Positions 46,715-55,673 of a stretch of 64,000 bases of DNA are shown in pieces. Location: positions 1 through 64,000 of the forward strand of contig NZ_SPEY01000028.1 in assembly GCF_009360615.1 (NCBI RefSeq), given 5' to 3'. The notes beneath the pieces were generated by a model. It ran no database searches. It saw only the letters and a program-made list of their open reading frames with translations, and was not told where the DNA came from. Position 1 is the stretch's first letter; the number at the start of each line of letters is the position of its first letter. The position numbers were made by a program, and so were the translations under genes. The DNA comes from Comamonas sp. (GTDB lineage Bacteria > Pseudomonadota > Gammaproteobacteria > Burkholderiales > Burkholderiaceae_C).

Positions 46715-47344
46715 ATGTCCGCCCTGCCCTTGCTGAACCATTCCATGCGTGATGCTGACCAGATGCTGGAGCGGGCTCTGGCGCAGTGGGGAGGCGACGA
46801 GGATTTGTGGATTTTTGGCTACGGCTCCCTGATCTGGCGTCCCGAATTCGACTTCAGCGAACGTCGCTCGGCCCATGTGCATGGTTGGCATCGCGCTCTC
46901 AAAATGTGGAGCACTATCAATCGTGGCACGCCCCAGGTGCCAGGCCTGGTGTTCGGCATGCTCTCTGGCGGCAGTTGCCAGGGCATGGCCTTCCGCATTC
47001 CGCGCAACCAAGGCGATACCGTCATGCGCAAGCTCTGGTTGCGTGAGATGCCCAATGCCGTCTATGACCCGCGCTGGCTGCCTTGCCGCACGCCGCATGG
47101 TGCCGTGAAGGCCCTCGCATTCACGCTCTCGCGCCAAAGCCCGCATCACACCGGCGAGCTGGCGCCGGACGAATACCGGCGCATCTTCTCGGAGGCCCAG
47201 GGCATATATGGCACGACGCTGGACTACGCACAGGCCACTTTCGAGGAGCTGCAACGACTGGGCATCGACGACAAGGCACTCAAGCGCCTGCTGGCCTACG
47301 CAGATTTCCAACAAAGCGGTTGCACGTCTTTTACTGCTATTTGA
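46715..47344 (+). CDS. Gamma-glutamylcyclotransferase, ChaC family
   Basis: Degrades glutathione to 5-oxoproline and Cys-Gly in the cytoplasm. The 209-residue product carries the substrate-binding YGSLIWRPEFDF motif near residues 36-47, then VHGWHRALKMWSTINRGTP and VPGLVFGMLSGGSCQGMAFRI, which are typical of ChaC proteins. The start has a strong GAGGAG upstream. It could belong with gloA to the glutathione economy of the cell, though they are not an operon. Alternative: related gamma-glutamylamine cyclotransferase. Confidence 0.9.
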   Translation: MSALPLLNHSMRDADQMLERALAQWGGDEDLWIFGYGSLIWRPEFDFSERRSAHVHGWHRALKMWSTINRGTPQVPGLVFGMLSGGSCQGMAFRIPRNQGDTVMRKLWLREMPNAVYDPRWLPCRTPHGAVKALAFTLSRQSPHHTGELAPDEYRRIFSEAQGIYGTTLDYAQATFEELQRLGIDDKALKRLLAYADFQQSGCTSFTAI

Positions 47345-47446
47345 AACATAGCTACTAGCGCTTTGCTGTATTGGGCTAAAGGGGAAAAACACTTGAAATG
47401 CTGACAATCCGGGGCACAATGCCCTTTTGAATTCGGAAAGATTGCC

Positions 47447-48058
47447 ATGTCCCCCAACCGTGTTGCCTCCCTCTTTTCGCACCCTGCCTGGGCAGGTCTG
47501 ACGATTGTTGCAAGCCTGGCCATGACAGCCTGCTCAACGAGCAGCAACACGGCAGCGCCCTCTTCTTCTGAAGCAGCTCCAGCGGCAAGTCCCGGGAAAG
47601 GCGTGCAGTCGATTGCACGCCTGGAAGCCACCAAGGGCAGCCAGGTAACGGGCACGGTGCAGTTCTTCCCGCAGCCTGACGGCAGCGTGCGAGTGAAAGG
47701 TCGTGTGGAAGGGCTGGCGCCGAATACCGAGCACGGCTTTCACGTCCATGAAAAAGGCGACTGCTCCAGCGGAGACGGCTTGAGCGCCGGCGGCCACTTC
47801 AACCCGGGACAGCAGGCACATGGCAAGTTCAACGACAGCAAGGCCCATCACATCGGCGATTTGCCCAGCCTGGATGCCGATACCCAAGGTGTGGCAGTTG
47901 TCGATTTTGTGAGCAAGGAACTCAAGCTGGACAGAGGCAGCAACGGCGTTCTGGGTCGATCGCTGATCGTGCACAACGATCCGGATGACTACACGACCCA
48001 GCCGACTGGCAATTCCGGCGCGCGCCTGGCTTGTGCCGTGATCGAGCGCGGCGCCTAA
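47447..48058 (+). CDS. sodC: Cu/Zn superoxide dismutase, lipoprotein form
   Basis: Dismutates superoxide in the periplasm or at the outer membrane. The 203-residue precursor has a lipobox, SLAMTAC, with C29 as lipid site, then a Ser/Ala linker. The enzyme part shows GFHVHEKGDC (copper His pair and disulfide Cys), AGGHFNPGQQAHG (bridging His and zinc ligands), HHIGDLPSL (zinc ligands) and GRSLIVHNDPDD (last copper His), with ARLACAVIE at the end for the disulfide. All key residues appear intact. Single gene. Confidence 0.95.
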   Translation: MSPNRVASLFSHPAWAGLTIVASLAMTACSTSSNTAAPSSSEAAPAASPGKGVQSIARLEATKGSQVTGTVQFFPQPDGSVRVKGRVEGLAPNTEHGFHVHEKGDCSSGDGLSAGGHFNPGQQAHGKFNDSKAHHIGDLPSLDADTQGVAVVDFVSKELKLDRGSNGVLGRSLIVHNDPDDYTTQPTGNSGARLACAVIERGA

Positions 48059-48201
48059 GCCTGCCATCGCCTGGTAAATGAGCAACGGGCGTGCATTTCA
48101 AGGACAAGGTCAGGCAGCCGGAGCCGGGCCTTGGCTGATTGACGAGCTCGGTAAATTCAAAGGCTACCGAGTCAGGCCCTCACTCAGAGTCTTTTAGACA
48201 A

Positions 48202-48801
48202 TCAAGAATTACGCTGCTGCCAGATCCTGCGCGCCTCTTCCAAGGCCTGTACGGTGTCCACATCGAGCACGCAGCCTACGTCGTCGCATTCCCAGCGATG
48301 TAGACGCTGACGCTGCTGCGCTTCGCGGACGATGGAGGCCGCGCCCAGATCTCCACTCAACCGGGAGAGGTGCTGCGCGGCGGCACGACTGAAAGCCACA
48401 GGATGGCCCTTTTGGCCCTGATAAAAAGGTTGGATCACACGCAGTTCACGACTCTCCAGCTGTGCCAGCTGCAAAGCCAGTTGTTGCAGCGTGCTGGCTT
48501 GAATCAAGGGCAAATCTGCAGGCAGTATCAGCCAGCCATTGGCGCTGGCTGTGGCCTTGACAGCCGCTGCAATACTGTCGCCCATGCCGGGATGCGGCCC
48601 GCATTCCAGATGCCAGGGCAGACCGGAGGCCTGCACTGCAGCCAGAGTGTTTTGCAGAACGGTTTGCAGGCCCAGCAGGGCTTGAAGCTTGTGGCTGGAG
48701 CCACCCGATGCGAGAAATCGATCGCCCCTGCCCGCAGCGAGAACCAGCACACAAGGCTGACCTGCATCGATTGAGGGAGCGTGCAAAACTTCTTGATTCA
48801 T
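48202..48801 (-). CDS. MobA/MocA-like nucleotidyltransferase
   Basis: A 199-residue NTP-transferase-like protein from ATG 48801. The signature loop [17 protein letters not shown] with the following KLQALLG matches the LAAGxSxRxG...K motif of MobA/MocA enzymes that add cytidine or guanosine to molybdopterin; LPADLPLIQ (metal-binding Asp) and [10 protein letters not shown] follow. Xanthine-dehydrogenase maturation is the usual context for such stand-alone enzymes, but no molybdenum genes are in the window, so CTP versus GTP use cannot be told. Confidence 0.85.
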   Translation of the reverse strand: MNQEVLHAPSIDAGQPCVLVLAAGRGDRFLASGGSSHKLQALLGLQTVLQNTLAAVQASGLPWHLECGPHPGMGDSIAAAVKATASANGWLILPADLPLIQASTLQQLALQLAQLESRELRVIQPFYQGQKGHPVAFSRAAAQHLSRLSGDLGAASIVREAQQRQRLHRWECDDVGCVLDVDTVQALEEARRIWQQRNS

Positions 48802-48850
48802 ATTGCCGCCGAGCATAACGCCCGCTTTGACAGCGGGGCACAATATACGC

Positions 48851-49498
48851 ATGAGCAGCCTATCTTCATCCATTGCCGATCTGCGCAAAAGCTATGAGCG
48901 CGCAGAGTTGAGCGAATCCGCTTCCGACCCGAATCCCCTGCGCCAGTTCGATCAATGGCTGCAGGAAGCGGTCAACGCCCAGGTGCCCGAGCCCAACGCC
49001 ATGACCCTGGCAACGGTGGGTGGTGACCAGCGCCCCAGCACTCGCATCGTATTGGTCAAGGGCTACGACGAACGTGGCATTGTCTGGTACACCAACTATG
49101 ACAGCCGCAAGGGCCGGCAACTGGCAGGCAATCCATTCGCAGCCCTGCAATTTCACTGGGTGGAGCTCGAGCGCGTGGTGCGCATCGAAGGCCATGTCGA
49201 AAAGGTCAGCGCCGAGGAAAGCGATGCTTACTTTGCCAGCCGCCCGCTGGACTCCAGGATTGGTGCCTGGGCCAGTCCGCAAAGTCAGGTCATCAGCGGC
49301 CGCAGCGTGCTTGTAGCCAATGCTGCCAAATACAGCGCGCAGTTTTTGCTCAATCCTCCACGGCCTCCTCATTGGGGCGGCTTCCGTCTGGTGCCCGAGC
49401 GCTGGGAATTTTGGCAGGGGCGCAAGAGCCGGTTGCATGACCGCCTGAGCTACCGGCAGGAAGGTCAGCAGTGGATTCGCGAACGGCTGGCGCCCTGA
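48851..49498 (+). CDS. pdxH: Pyridoxamine 5'-phosphate oxidase
   Basis: FMN enzyme that oxidises pyridoxamine/pyridoxine phosphate to pyridoxal phosphate. The 215-residue product from ATG 48851 shows [55 protein letters not shown], the [14 protein letters not shown] segment and the C-terminal [16 protein letters not shown] and WIRERLAP, all canonical. Divergent from the MobA-like gene with only about 50 bases between starts. Length is typical. Confidence 0.96.
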   Translation: MSSLSSSIADLRKSYERAELSESASDPNPLRQFDQWLQEAVNAQVPEPNAMTLATVGGDQRPSTRIVLVKGYDERGIVWYTNYDSRKGRQLAGNPFAALQFHWVELERVVRIEGHVEKVSAEESDAYFASRPLDSRIGAWASPQSQVISGRSVLVANAAKYSAQFLLNPPRPPHWGGFRLVPERWEFWQGRKSRLHDRLSYRQEGQQWIRERLAP

Positions 49499-49640
49499 GG
49501 TTTGACGGGTCGGTCATCAAAATGAGTGGGCGCGTGAACAGAATGCCCCCTCTTCCTGGTTACACAGGACCTGTCATTAAGCGAATGAATGTTTTTTGAT
49601 CGTGATGAATTAATCATGTAAGTTACATTAGAATGACTCT

Positions 49641-50720
49641 ATGCAAGAAGAAAGCATTCAGCGTCGGCTGTCTCCTGATCCATCCACACTGCCAACCGGA
49701 AGCCAGCTGTTTCGCGACTGGCTCGAACATGAGGGCAGCAAGAGCTGGGATGCGCTGGACACTTCTCCAGACGGCAACTATGAAAAGGTCTGGCATGCCT
49801 GGTTGATGCATCTGTCCGGACACGCTGCTATCGGCGATAAAAAGCGCCCTGCCCGCAGACCACGGTCTTCAAAGTCCTGGCATCAGGCAAGCGAGCTGGA
49901 TGTGCAGAGCTTCCTGCAGATACGCGACGGACAACGCGCGCATCACCACCCCGGGCGCAAGATCAGTCCGGTCACCCGCCGCCGCTACTGGCGGCTGCTG
50001 GAGCGCATCTACGACCATGCCATCGAGCACGGCTGGGTCAACACCAACCCGGCCACCGGACTTGAGCCGACAGAGCGCCCCCCTTCGGAGGATGGCAAGG
50101 GACATTGTCTGCCCCCCCTGCTCTGGCAATCACTGCCAAGACACTTTCCCAGCGCAGACAGCTATCAGGATGCACGTGATCGTGCCATCGTCCTGCTGCT
50201 GTACGAGATGGCGCTGGCCCCCGAGGAAGTACGCTGCCTGCTATGGAAGAACCTGCTTTCAAGTGCCGATCAGGTCTGGGTTGGCAGCTCGGAAAGCATT
50301 GCAGACGGAGAATCGCCCCTGCCCCGCTACTTGCAGATAGAAGGCGGCAGAAATGCTCAGCAACGGCTGCTTGAGCTGCCCGACTCCGTGGCCCAGGCCC
50401 TGCAAAACTGGAGACGATTCAGCGCCGCACAGCGCGGGCCATCAGTGATTGAAGGCAACCATATCGTTTTCTACTCGCGCCGTGGCGGCGAGTTGTCGGT
50501 ACGCATGCTGTTCCATGTGGCATCACAGATCATTCAACGCGCACATCGGGCCCAGCCCGAGGACAGCCAGAAGTTTCCGCTGCAACGCGTGGGGCCGCAG
50601 GTCTTGCGCAACACAGCCATCGTGCAATGGCTGCGCTCAGGCGTCCCCGAAACGGAAGTGATTGCAAGGATCGGTGTGGACAGCTCCCGATCCTTGCGCC
50701 ATCTGCAGCACTATCTGTAA
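49641..50720 (+). CDS. Tyrosine-recombinase-like protein with degenerate catalytic residues
   Basis: A 359-residue protein with the two-domain layout of phage integrase/XerC proteins: N-terminal SAM-like domain (TRRRYWRLLERIYDHAIEHGW) and a catalytic-fold domain. The first catalytic Arg region reads LYEMALAPEEVRCLLW, where XerC has GLR.SEL, so Arg seems to be Ala. The HxLR motif reads GPQVLRNTAIVQW (His lost, Arg kept) and LGH reads RIGVDSS (His lost); a Tyr is present in HLQHYL but shifted. It is therefore likely inactive as a recombinase and may be a DNA-binding relative. It lies in chromosomal context beside pdxH, not at an element border. Confidence 0.7.
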   Translation: MQEESIQRRLSPDPSTLPTGSQLFRDWLEHEGSKSWDALDTSPDGNYEKVWHAWLMHLSGHAAIGDKKRPARRPRSSKSWHQASELDVQSFLQIRDGQRAHHHPGRKISPVTRRRYWRLLERIYDHAIEHGWVNTNPATGLEPTERPPSEDGKGHCLPPLLWQSLPRHFPSADSYQDARDRAIVLLLYEMALAPEEVRCLLWKNLLSSADQVWVGSSESIADGESPLPRYLQIEGGRNAQQRLLELPDSVAQALQNWRRFSAAQRGPSVIEGNHIVFYSRRGGELSVRMLFHVASQIIQRAHRAQPEDSQKFPLQRVGPQVLRNTAIVQWLRSGVPETEVIARIGVDSSRSLRHLQHYL

Positions 50721-50724
50721 CCCC

Positions 50725-50759
50725 GGCACCCGGCCAGGGTGCAAACCCGGCCGGATGCC
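50725..50759. terminator. Hairpin between convergent genes
   Basis: GGCACCCGGCC and GGCCGGATGCC form an 11-bp stem with one mismatch. It sits between the recombinase-like gene and the convergent TonB receptor gene. There is no T-run, so termination is inferred from position only. Confidence 0.4.
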
Positions 50760-50781
50760 GCTTGGGTCACCAAGAGCCGGT

Positions 50782-52911
50782 TCAGAAGTCCATTCGCAGA
50801 CCGACCACCAAATTGCGCCCCGTCAACGGGGCCGCGCTCTTGATGAACGAGGTTGCGGCATAGGCCAGGCGGTTGGTGAGGTTCTGTCCCTTGACATAGA
50901 ACTGCCACTGGTTGCCACCACTCTTCCAGCTATAGCGGGCCCCCAGGTTCAGCATGCCGTATCCCGGCGTCCGGGTTTCATACTGGGCCGTGCGGTTCTG
51001 GCGCAGCACCTGGATCCATTCCGCCATGGTGTCCCAGCCTGCCAGACGCGCATTCACACGCAAGCCAGCACGCAAGGCCGGAATGCGCGGCAGCGCGGAA
51101 CCGTCTTCCAGGCGTGCACGTACGCCATCGCCAAACACACTCAGGCTCAGCTCGCGGCTCAGGCGCTGGCTGAGTTGGGCCTCCCAGCCCGTAAAGCGCG
51201 CATTGCCCTGGGTGTACTGGAGCAGCTGCAACCCTTCGTGGGCATCCAGCGTGGCACCGTAGATATAGCCCTTGATACGATAGTGATAGGCATTGAGCTT
51301 CCAGGTCGTATCACCTGTCGTCTTGGCCAACCCCAGATCCAGCGCCTGCGAGCGCTCGCGCGACAGATCGGGATTACCGATCTCGTAGGTTGCCGTGGCC
51401 ATGTGCAGGCCGTTGGCAAACAGCTCTTCGGCCGTGGGCATGCGACTGCCGCTGGTGAAAGACGCCGATGCACTGTAGCCCGGCTGGAATTTCCAGACCG
51501 TGCCCAGCGACGCCGAAGTGGCGCTGTGGCTGCGATGCTCGTTGCTCAACTCGGCCTCCACCCGCTGACGGTCGTGCCGCAAGGCGCCCTGAAAACTCCA
51601 ATCCTGCCAGCGGTATTCCTCCAGCAGGTAAAGGCTATGGCGCTGGGTGTCCGTAGGCTGCACATAGGCCTCCTCACCCGTAGCGCTGAAGCGGCGCTTG
51701 AGAGTTTGCAGACCCAGCGTGCCACGCCAGCCGGCGATGGGCTCATGCTCCATCTCCAGGCGCAGGTCATGGGCCTTGTTTCTGAACTGGGTGGCCACAC
51801 TGCCGTCCTCGATCTCATCGTGACGGTAGTTCGTCAGACCGCCGCGCAGGCGCAGGGCCGCAATACCGGCGGTCGGCTTGCGCCATTCACCACGCAGATC
51901 CCAGCGCTCGCTGGTCAGATCGACCACGGGCACGCTGCTGCTTTCCGCATGGTCATGGTCATGCCCGTCATGGGAGCCACAATGCAGATGATCGCCGTGA
52001 GCATGGCAGCCTTCGAAGCTGTGCTGATGGCCGGGCAAGCCGTACCGTGCCTGCTGCCGCGTATAGGCCAGGCCCAGGTAGCCTTGATCGCCCACCCAGG
52101 ACAGCCCCACGCTGCCCGTGTTTCCGCGGCTGAAGCTTCCTGGAACCTTGCTCTGGCCCCAGCCGCTGCCCACGCGATAGTCTCCTGCGTTGCGGGCCAC
52201 ACCCTCGGCGTGCAGCACCAGCTGGCCGTTGTCGTTCTTCAGCGGCGTGGCCGTCGTCAGGGAAAAGGCCCCGGCCGACATGCCTGCCGCCGTGCCCGCC
52301 TGCAACTCGGCCGAGCCCTCCAGGCCTTTTTCGGGCGCCTGGGTCGGAATCTTTCCATCCAGCACATTCACCACGCCTCCCATGGCACCGGGGCTGTACA
52401 GCAGCGCCGAAGGGCCACGCAGGACTTCGATCTGCCTGGCCAGCAAGGGCTCGGTGGTCACTGCATGGTCGGGGCTGACAGTCGATGCATCGAGCAACTC
52501 CGAGCCATCGCTGAGCACGGAGACCCGCGCCCCATCCATGCCGCGAATCACCGGTCGGCTGGCTCCCGCGCCGAAATGGCTGGCGTTGATGCCGGGCTCG
52601 GCAGCCAGGGTCTCGCCCAGGGTTGCCGCGCGGCGCAGGCGCAGTTCCTCTTCGCCGAGCACCTGGACAGGCGTGGCCATATCGCCGGCGGCCATTCCGG
52701 TCGCCGACACCGTCACCTCGGCCAGGCTGGACTCCTGCTTGGCCGCACCGGACTGGGCAAACGCCAGCGATGAGCAGGCCAGCAGGCCCAGCCCTGTGCC
52801 CAGTGCAAGCCCACGCCCTGCGGGCTGCAGCGCCTCGATGGCGCGGGCCAGGGCCGACTTGGGGGAGCGGTGCAGGGAATGGGCGGAAGAATTCGAAAAA
52901 CGTTGAGACAT
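50782..52911 (-). CDS. TonB-dependent receptor, ZnuD-like (zinc uptake)
   Basis: A 709-residue outer-membrane receptor. A long signal region ends near residue 52 (SLAFA), then SLAEVTVSATG acts as TonB box, and the plug domain follows with ATLGETLAAEPGINASHFG, SRPVIRGMDGARVSVL, EVLRGPSALLYSPGAMGGVVNV. The barrel ends in the expected aromatic residue (VVGLRMDF). An extracellular loop near residue 310-345 is very His-rich (HQHSFEGCHAHGDHLHC, HDGHDHDH), as in zinc receptors of the ZnuD type. A DUF2946 gene lies upstream on the same strand. Zinc is the likely substrate; copper is possible. Confidence 0.88.
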   Translation of the reverse strand: MSQRFSNSSAHSLHRSPKSALARAIEALQPAGRGLALGTGLGLLACSSLAFAQSGAAKQESSLAEVTVSATGMAAGDMATPVQVLGEEELRLRRAATLGETLAAEPGINASHFGAGASRPVIRGMDGARVSVLSDGSELLDASTVSPDHAVTTEPLLARQIEVLRGPSALLYSPGAMGGVVNVLDGKIPTQAPEKGLEGSAELQAGTAAGMSAGAFSLTTATPLKNDNGQLVLHAEGVARNAGDYRVGSGWGQSKVPGSFSRGNTGSVGLSWVGDQGYLGLAYTRQQARYGLPGHQHSFEGCHAHGDHLHCGSHDGHDHDHAESSSVPVVDLTSERWDLRGEWRKPTAGIAALRLRGGLTNYRHDEIEDGSVATQFRNKAHDLRLEMEHEPIAGWRGTLGLQTLKRRFSATGEEAYVQPTDTQRHSLYLLEEYRWQDWSFQGALRHDRQRVEAELSNEHRSHSATSASLGTVWKFQPGYSASASFTSGSRMPTAEELFANGLHMATATYEIGNPDLSRERSQALDLGLAKTTGDTTWKLNAYHYRIKGYIYGATLDAHEGLQLLQYTQGNARFTGWEAQLSQRLSRELSLSVFGDGVRARLEDGSALPRIPALRAGLRVNARLAGWDTMAEWIQVLRQNRTAQYETRTPGYGMLNLGARYSWKSGGNQWQFYVKGQNLTNRLAYAATSFIKSAAPLTGRNLVVGLRMDF

Positions 52912-52928
52912 CTCAGTTCCACAAGCAA

Positions 52929-52965
52929 CCGTGCGCACGCAGACCATCCAAGAAAGTGCGCACGG
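52929..52965. promoter_or_regulatory. Inverted repeat in the leader of the TonB receptor gene
   Basis: CCGTGCGCAC (52929-52938) is the exact reverse complement of GTGCGCACGG (52956-52965), with 17 bases between. It lies 18-54 bases upstream of the receptor ATG. It may be an operator or an mRNA stem affecting translation; it does not look like a typical Zur box. Confidence 0.5.
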
Positions 52966-53073
52966 AATTTCAATAAAAAGCAGCCAGAATCGCTTATTGA
53001 TAAAGCGCTTACAGCTATCAGTTATGAAGTTTCTGGTCTCGGCGGCAAACCATGTCGCAACATGGTTCCATGC

Positions 53074-53472
53074 CTAGGCCAGGGAGCTGAGAGAAAGAGG
53101 GGGCGCACGCGCAGCCGGCGGCGCTGCGATGAAGACGGCTCTGGGCGCTGGAGCAAAGGGCCGGGGAATGAAACTGTCAGGCGCAGGTGCGCTGAAGGCC
53201 AGCACTGCCACAGGACCGGCATAGCCATGATTGGCCTGGTCCAGCAACTGGCACTCTGCCGGTCCGTGCCCTGAAAACAGTGCATGCACCCAGGCCAGGT
53301 CAGTGGCGCAGCTGTTGCGTTCGGCCAGGCAATACAGCGTTGCCTGGGCATGGCTGTGCACCGCATGGGTCTTGCCACCGGGTGCGCTGCCCAGATGCAC
53401 GGCGCGGTGCATCTGCCCGAGCGTCGGCCCCAGAACCATGGCCAGGGCCAGAAGCCCCATCAGCCAGCGCAT
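53074..53472 (-). CDS. DUF2946-like exported protein
   Basis: About 132 residues from ATG 53472 (a GTG just before and longer starts are possible). A hydrophobic N-terminus (MRWLMGLLALAMVLGPTLG) is followed by a His- and Cys-bearing region (MHRAVHLG, HAVHSHAQATLYC) and LFSGHGPAECQLLDQANHG, the diagnostic core of DUF2946 proteins; the tail is Ala/Pro-rich. DUF2946 genes are often found next to TonB receptors for metals, as here, so a metal-related role in the envelope is likely, but the function is unknown. Confidence 0.75.
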   Translation of the reverse strand: MRWLMGLLALAMVLGPTLGQMHRAVHLGSAPGGKTHAVHSHAQATLYCLAERNSCATDLAWVHALFSGHGPAECQLLDQANHGYAGPVAVLAFSAPAPDSFIPRPFAPAPRAVFIAAPPAARAPPLSLSSLA

Positions 53473-53652
53473 CACCCAGACGTTGCGCGCAGGCAAGCGA
53501 CCGTCAGCAATGGCTGGGCGGCTGGGTGGGCGCAGATGGGGGTGAAATGACACGTTAAGGTACGGAAGCGATTTCGGACGACGAGGCAGCGTGAAAGCGG
53601 CCAAGGGCAGCAGAGTGTATCTGCAGTCCGGGCCATCCGGTGACAATCGGGC

Positions 53653-54189
53653 TCAATCCTTGAGCCAGCGCGAGAACGCTTTCTGGAATTTCTGCACCTT
53701 GGGGCCAACCACGAAGGCGCAGTAACCCTGGCCCGGGTGTTGCAGAAAATAGTCCTGGTGGTAGTCTTCGGCGGGCCAGTAGTTGGTCAAGGGCTCAATC
53801 TGGGTGACGATAGGTGCCTCGAATGCTTTTTCATTCTGCAACTCCTGTACCAGAGCCTGTGCCTCGGCCATCTGCCCGGCATCCGTGGTGAAGACCGCGC
53901 TGCGGTACTGCGTGCCCACGTCGTTGCCCTGGCGGTTCAGAGTGGTCGGATCATGGGTGCCGAAGAAGATCAGCAGCACATCGCGCAGGCTGATCACCTC
54001 GGGGTCGAAGTCGAGCTTCACCACCTCGGCATGGCCGGTCTGGCCGGTGCAGATGTCGTCGTAGCTGGGATGATCCAGGTGGCCATTGGCATAGCCACTC
54101 TCCACATCGACTATTCCCCGCACACGGTCGAAGACGGCTTCCGTGCACCAGAAGCAACCGCCTCCCAGATAAATGGTTTCCACCGCCAT
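53653..54189 (-). CDS. msrA: Peptide methionine-S-sulfoxide reductase A
   Basis: Reduces methionine-S-sulfoxide in proteins. The 178-residue product from ATG 54189 (AAGGAGCGGGCC upstream) has the catalytic motif GGGCFWCTEAVF with C12, then VESGYANGHLDHPSYDDIC and GHAEVVKLDFDP, and YHQDYFLQHPGQGYC near the C-terminus, with further Cys that could act in recycling. Length and all motifs are typical. Single gene, 180 bases from the DUF2946 gene. Confidence 0.95.
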   Translation of the reverse strand: MAVETIYLGGGCFWCTEAVFDRVRGIVDVESGYANGHLDHPSYDDICTGQTGHAEVVKLDFDPEVISLRDVLLIFFGTHDPTTLNRQGNDVGTQYRSAVFTTDAGQMAEAQALVQELQNEKAFEAPIVTQIEPLTNYWPAEDYHQDYFLQHPGQGYCAFVVGPKVQKFQKAFSRWLKD

Positions 54190-54386
54190 GGCCCGCTCCT
54201 TGTTTTCACGACACTTCAAGGGTAGCGCAAATCGACTACCCGTTTTCACCGATGACAGCAATTGCCGCACCGCTATGCTGCACGGCGCCCACTACACTGT
54301 TTGCTGCTTTGCAATATCCGCCGCGTCCGGCGCACCTACCATGTGGCGCATAGAACAGAAAAACCTGCCTCAGAGGGATACACACC

Positions 54387-55673
54387 ATGAAGCGTTCCGG
54401 CCGCTGGGCCTTGAGTCTGGCTCTCATCGGCTTGCTGGTCGTCATAGGCTGGCGCGCAGTCGTCAATCTGCAGCATAAAAAACAGGCCACAAACCATGCT
54501 GCAGCTCCGCAGGAGCTCCCCATACAACTGGCTGCCCAGGAGATTCTGACGGTCCAGCCCCTTCAGCTTGCTTTGAGTGTTCCGCTCAACGGTGTGGTTC
54601 AGGCGGTGAACTCGGCCGTGGTCAAGGCCTATGTCGCGGGCGAGCTGCGCGGCCTGACAGTGCGCGAAGGCGACAGTGTCCGCAAGGGCGAGCAGTTGGC
54701 GCGCGTCGACGCCACGGAGGTTGAGGCACGCTGGCGCCAGGCCCAGCAGCAGGCCGACGCTTCCAGAGCCCAGCTGGCAATTGCACAGCGCAACCAGGAC
54801 AACAATGCGGCCCTGGTTCAAAAAGGCTTTATCTCCACCACAGCGCTGCTGACCTCCCAAGCCAACCTGGATTCGGCCCGCGCCAATCTGGCCGCCGCGC
54901 AGGCCGCCGCCGATGCGGCCCGCAAGTCCGTCACCGACGCCGTCATCACCAGCCCCATGAACGGACAGATCGCCCAGCGCTTTGTCCAGAACGGCGAGCG
55001 TGTCGGTGTGGAAGCGCGCATCGTCGAAGTCGTCGATCCGGCCAAGCTGGAAATCATGGCCCAGCTGGCCCCCGCCGATTCGGTACAGGTCCAGGTCGGC
55101 CAGATGGCCGAGTTGCAAGTGCCCGGGGCTCCGCAGGACATGAAGGCCATCAACGCCAAGGTGGTGCGCATCAATCCCAGCGCCCAGACCGGCTCGCGCA
55201 CGGTGGCGGCCTATCTGGCGGTACAAGAGGACGAGGCCAGCAGAAATAATAGCAGTCAGCGCCCTCCCCAGTTGCGCCCCGGCCTGTTTCTGCAGGGAAG
55301 CATACTGACCGGCAACGCCAGCCAACTGGCCGTGCCTCTGGCCGCCGTACGCACCGACAAGCCCCTGCCCTATGTACAGGTGCTGCAGGCCGGCAAGCCG
55401 GCCGTGACTGCAGTCGCACCGGAGCCGCCCCAGGAGATGGCCGGTCGCACCGAGCTTCGCGTGGTCCACAAGACCGTGGAACTGGGACGCCAGTCCGCCC
55501 ATGACGGCGCAACCTGGGTGCAGATCCTCAAAGGTTTGGATGCTGGCGACCGGATACTGGCCGGCAGCACCGGCGGTCTGCGTGAAGGCACGCTGGTCGA
55601 AGCGTCGAGCCCGGCTGCGGTTGCTGCCCCCCCCGCCAAGGGGGCGGATGCAGATCGTCCCGGGAGCCCCTAA
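54387..55673 (+). CDS. RND efflux periplasmic adaptor (membrane fusion protein)
   Basis: A 428-residue AcrA/MexA-type adaptor. An N-terminal membrane anchor (~7-24, WALSLALIGLLVVIGW) is followed by a lipoyl half-motif (VKAYVAGELRGLTVREGDSVRKGEQLARVD), a helical hairpin (residues ~110-190, rich in Ala/Gln), the second lipoyl half (ITSPMNGQIAQRFVQNGERV) and beta-barrel/membrane-proximal domains. AGAGGGA precedes the ATG. The stop abuts the ATG of the RND permease, so the two form an operon. Substrate unknown. Confidence 0.92.
   Translation: MKRSGRWALSLALIGLLVVIGWRAVVNLQHKKQATNHAAAPQELPIQLAAQEILTVQPLQLALSVPLNGVVQAVNSAVVKAYVAGELRGLTVREGDSVRKGEQLARVDATEVEARWRQAQQQADASRAQLAIAQRNQDNNAALVQKGFISTTALLTSQANLDSARANLAAAQAAADAARKSVTDAVITSPMNGQIAQRFVQNGERVGVEARIVEVVDPAKLEIMAQLAPADSVQVQVGQMAELQVPGAPQDMKAINAKVVRINPSAQTGSRTVAAYLAVQEDEASRNNSSQRPPQLRPGLFLQGSILTGNASQLAVPLAAVRTDKPLPYVQVLQAGKPAVTAVAPEPPQEMAGRTELRVVHKTVELGRQSAHDGATWVQILKGLDAGDRILAGSTGGLREGTLVEASSPAAVAAPPAKGADADRPGSP

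Noticed and set aside
49590..49640. AT-rich sequence before the recombinase-like gene as another dif site
   Set aside because: It lacks the TGTATA centre and the TTATGTTAAAT arm; probably just a promoter region.
50662..52773. Long open frame (about 700 codons) antisense to the TonB receptor
   Set aside because: Mirror frame of a GC-rich gene; Arg/Gln/His-rich with no domain pattern, while the opposite strand encodes a clear receptor.
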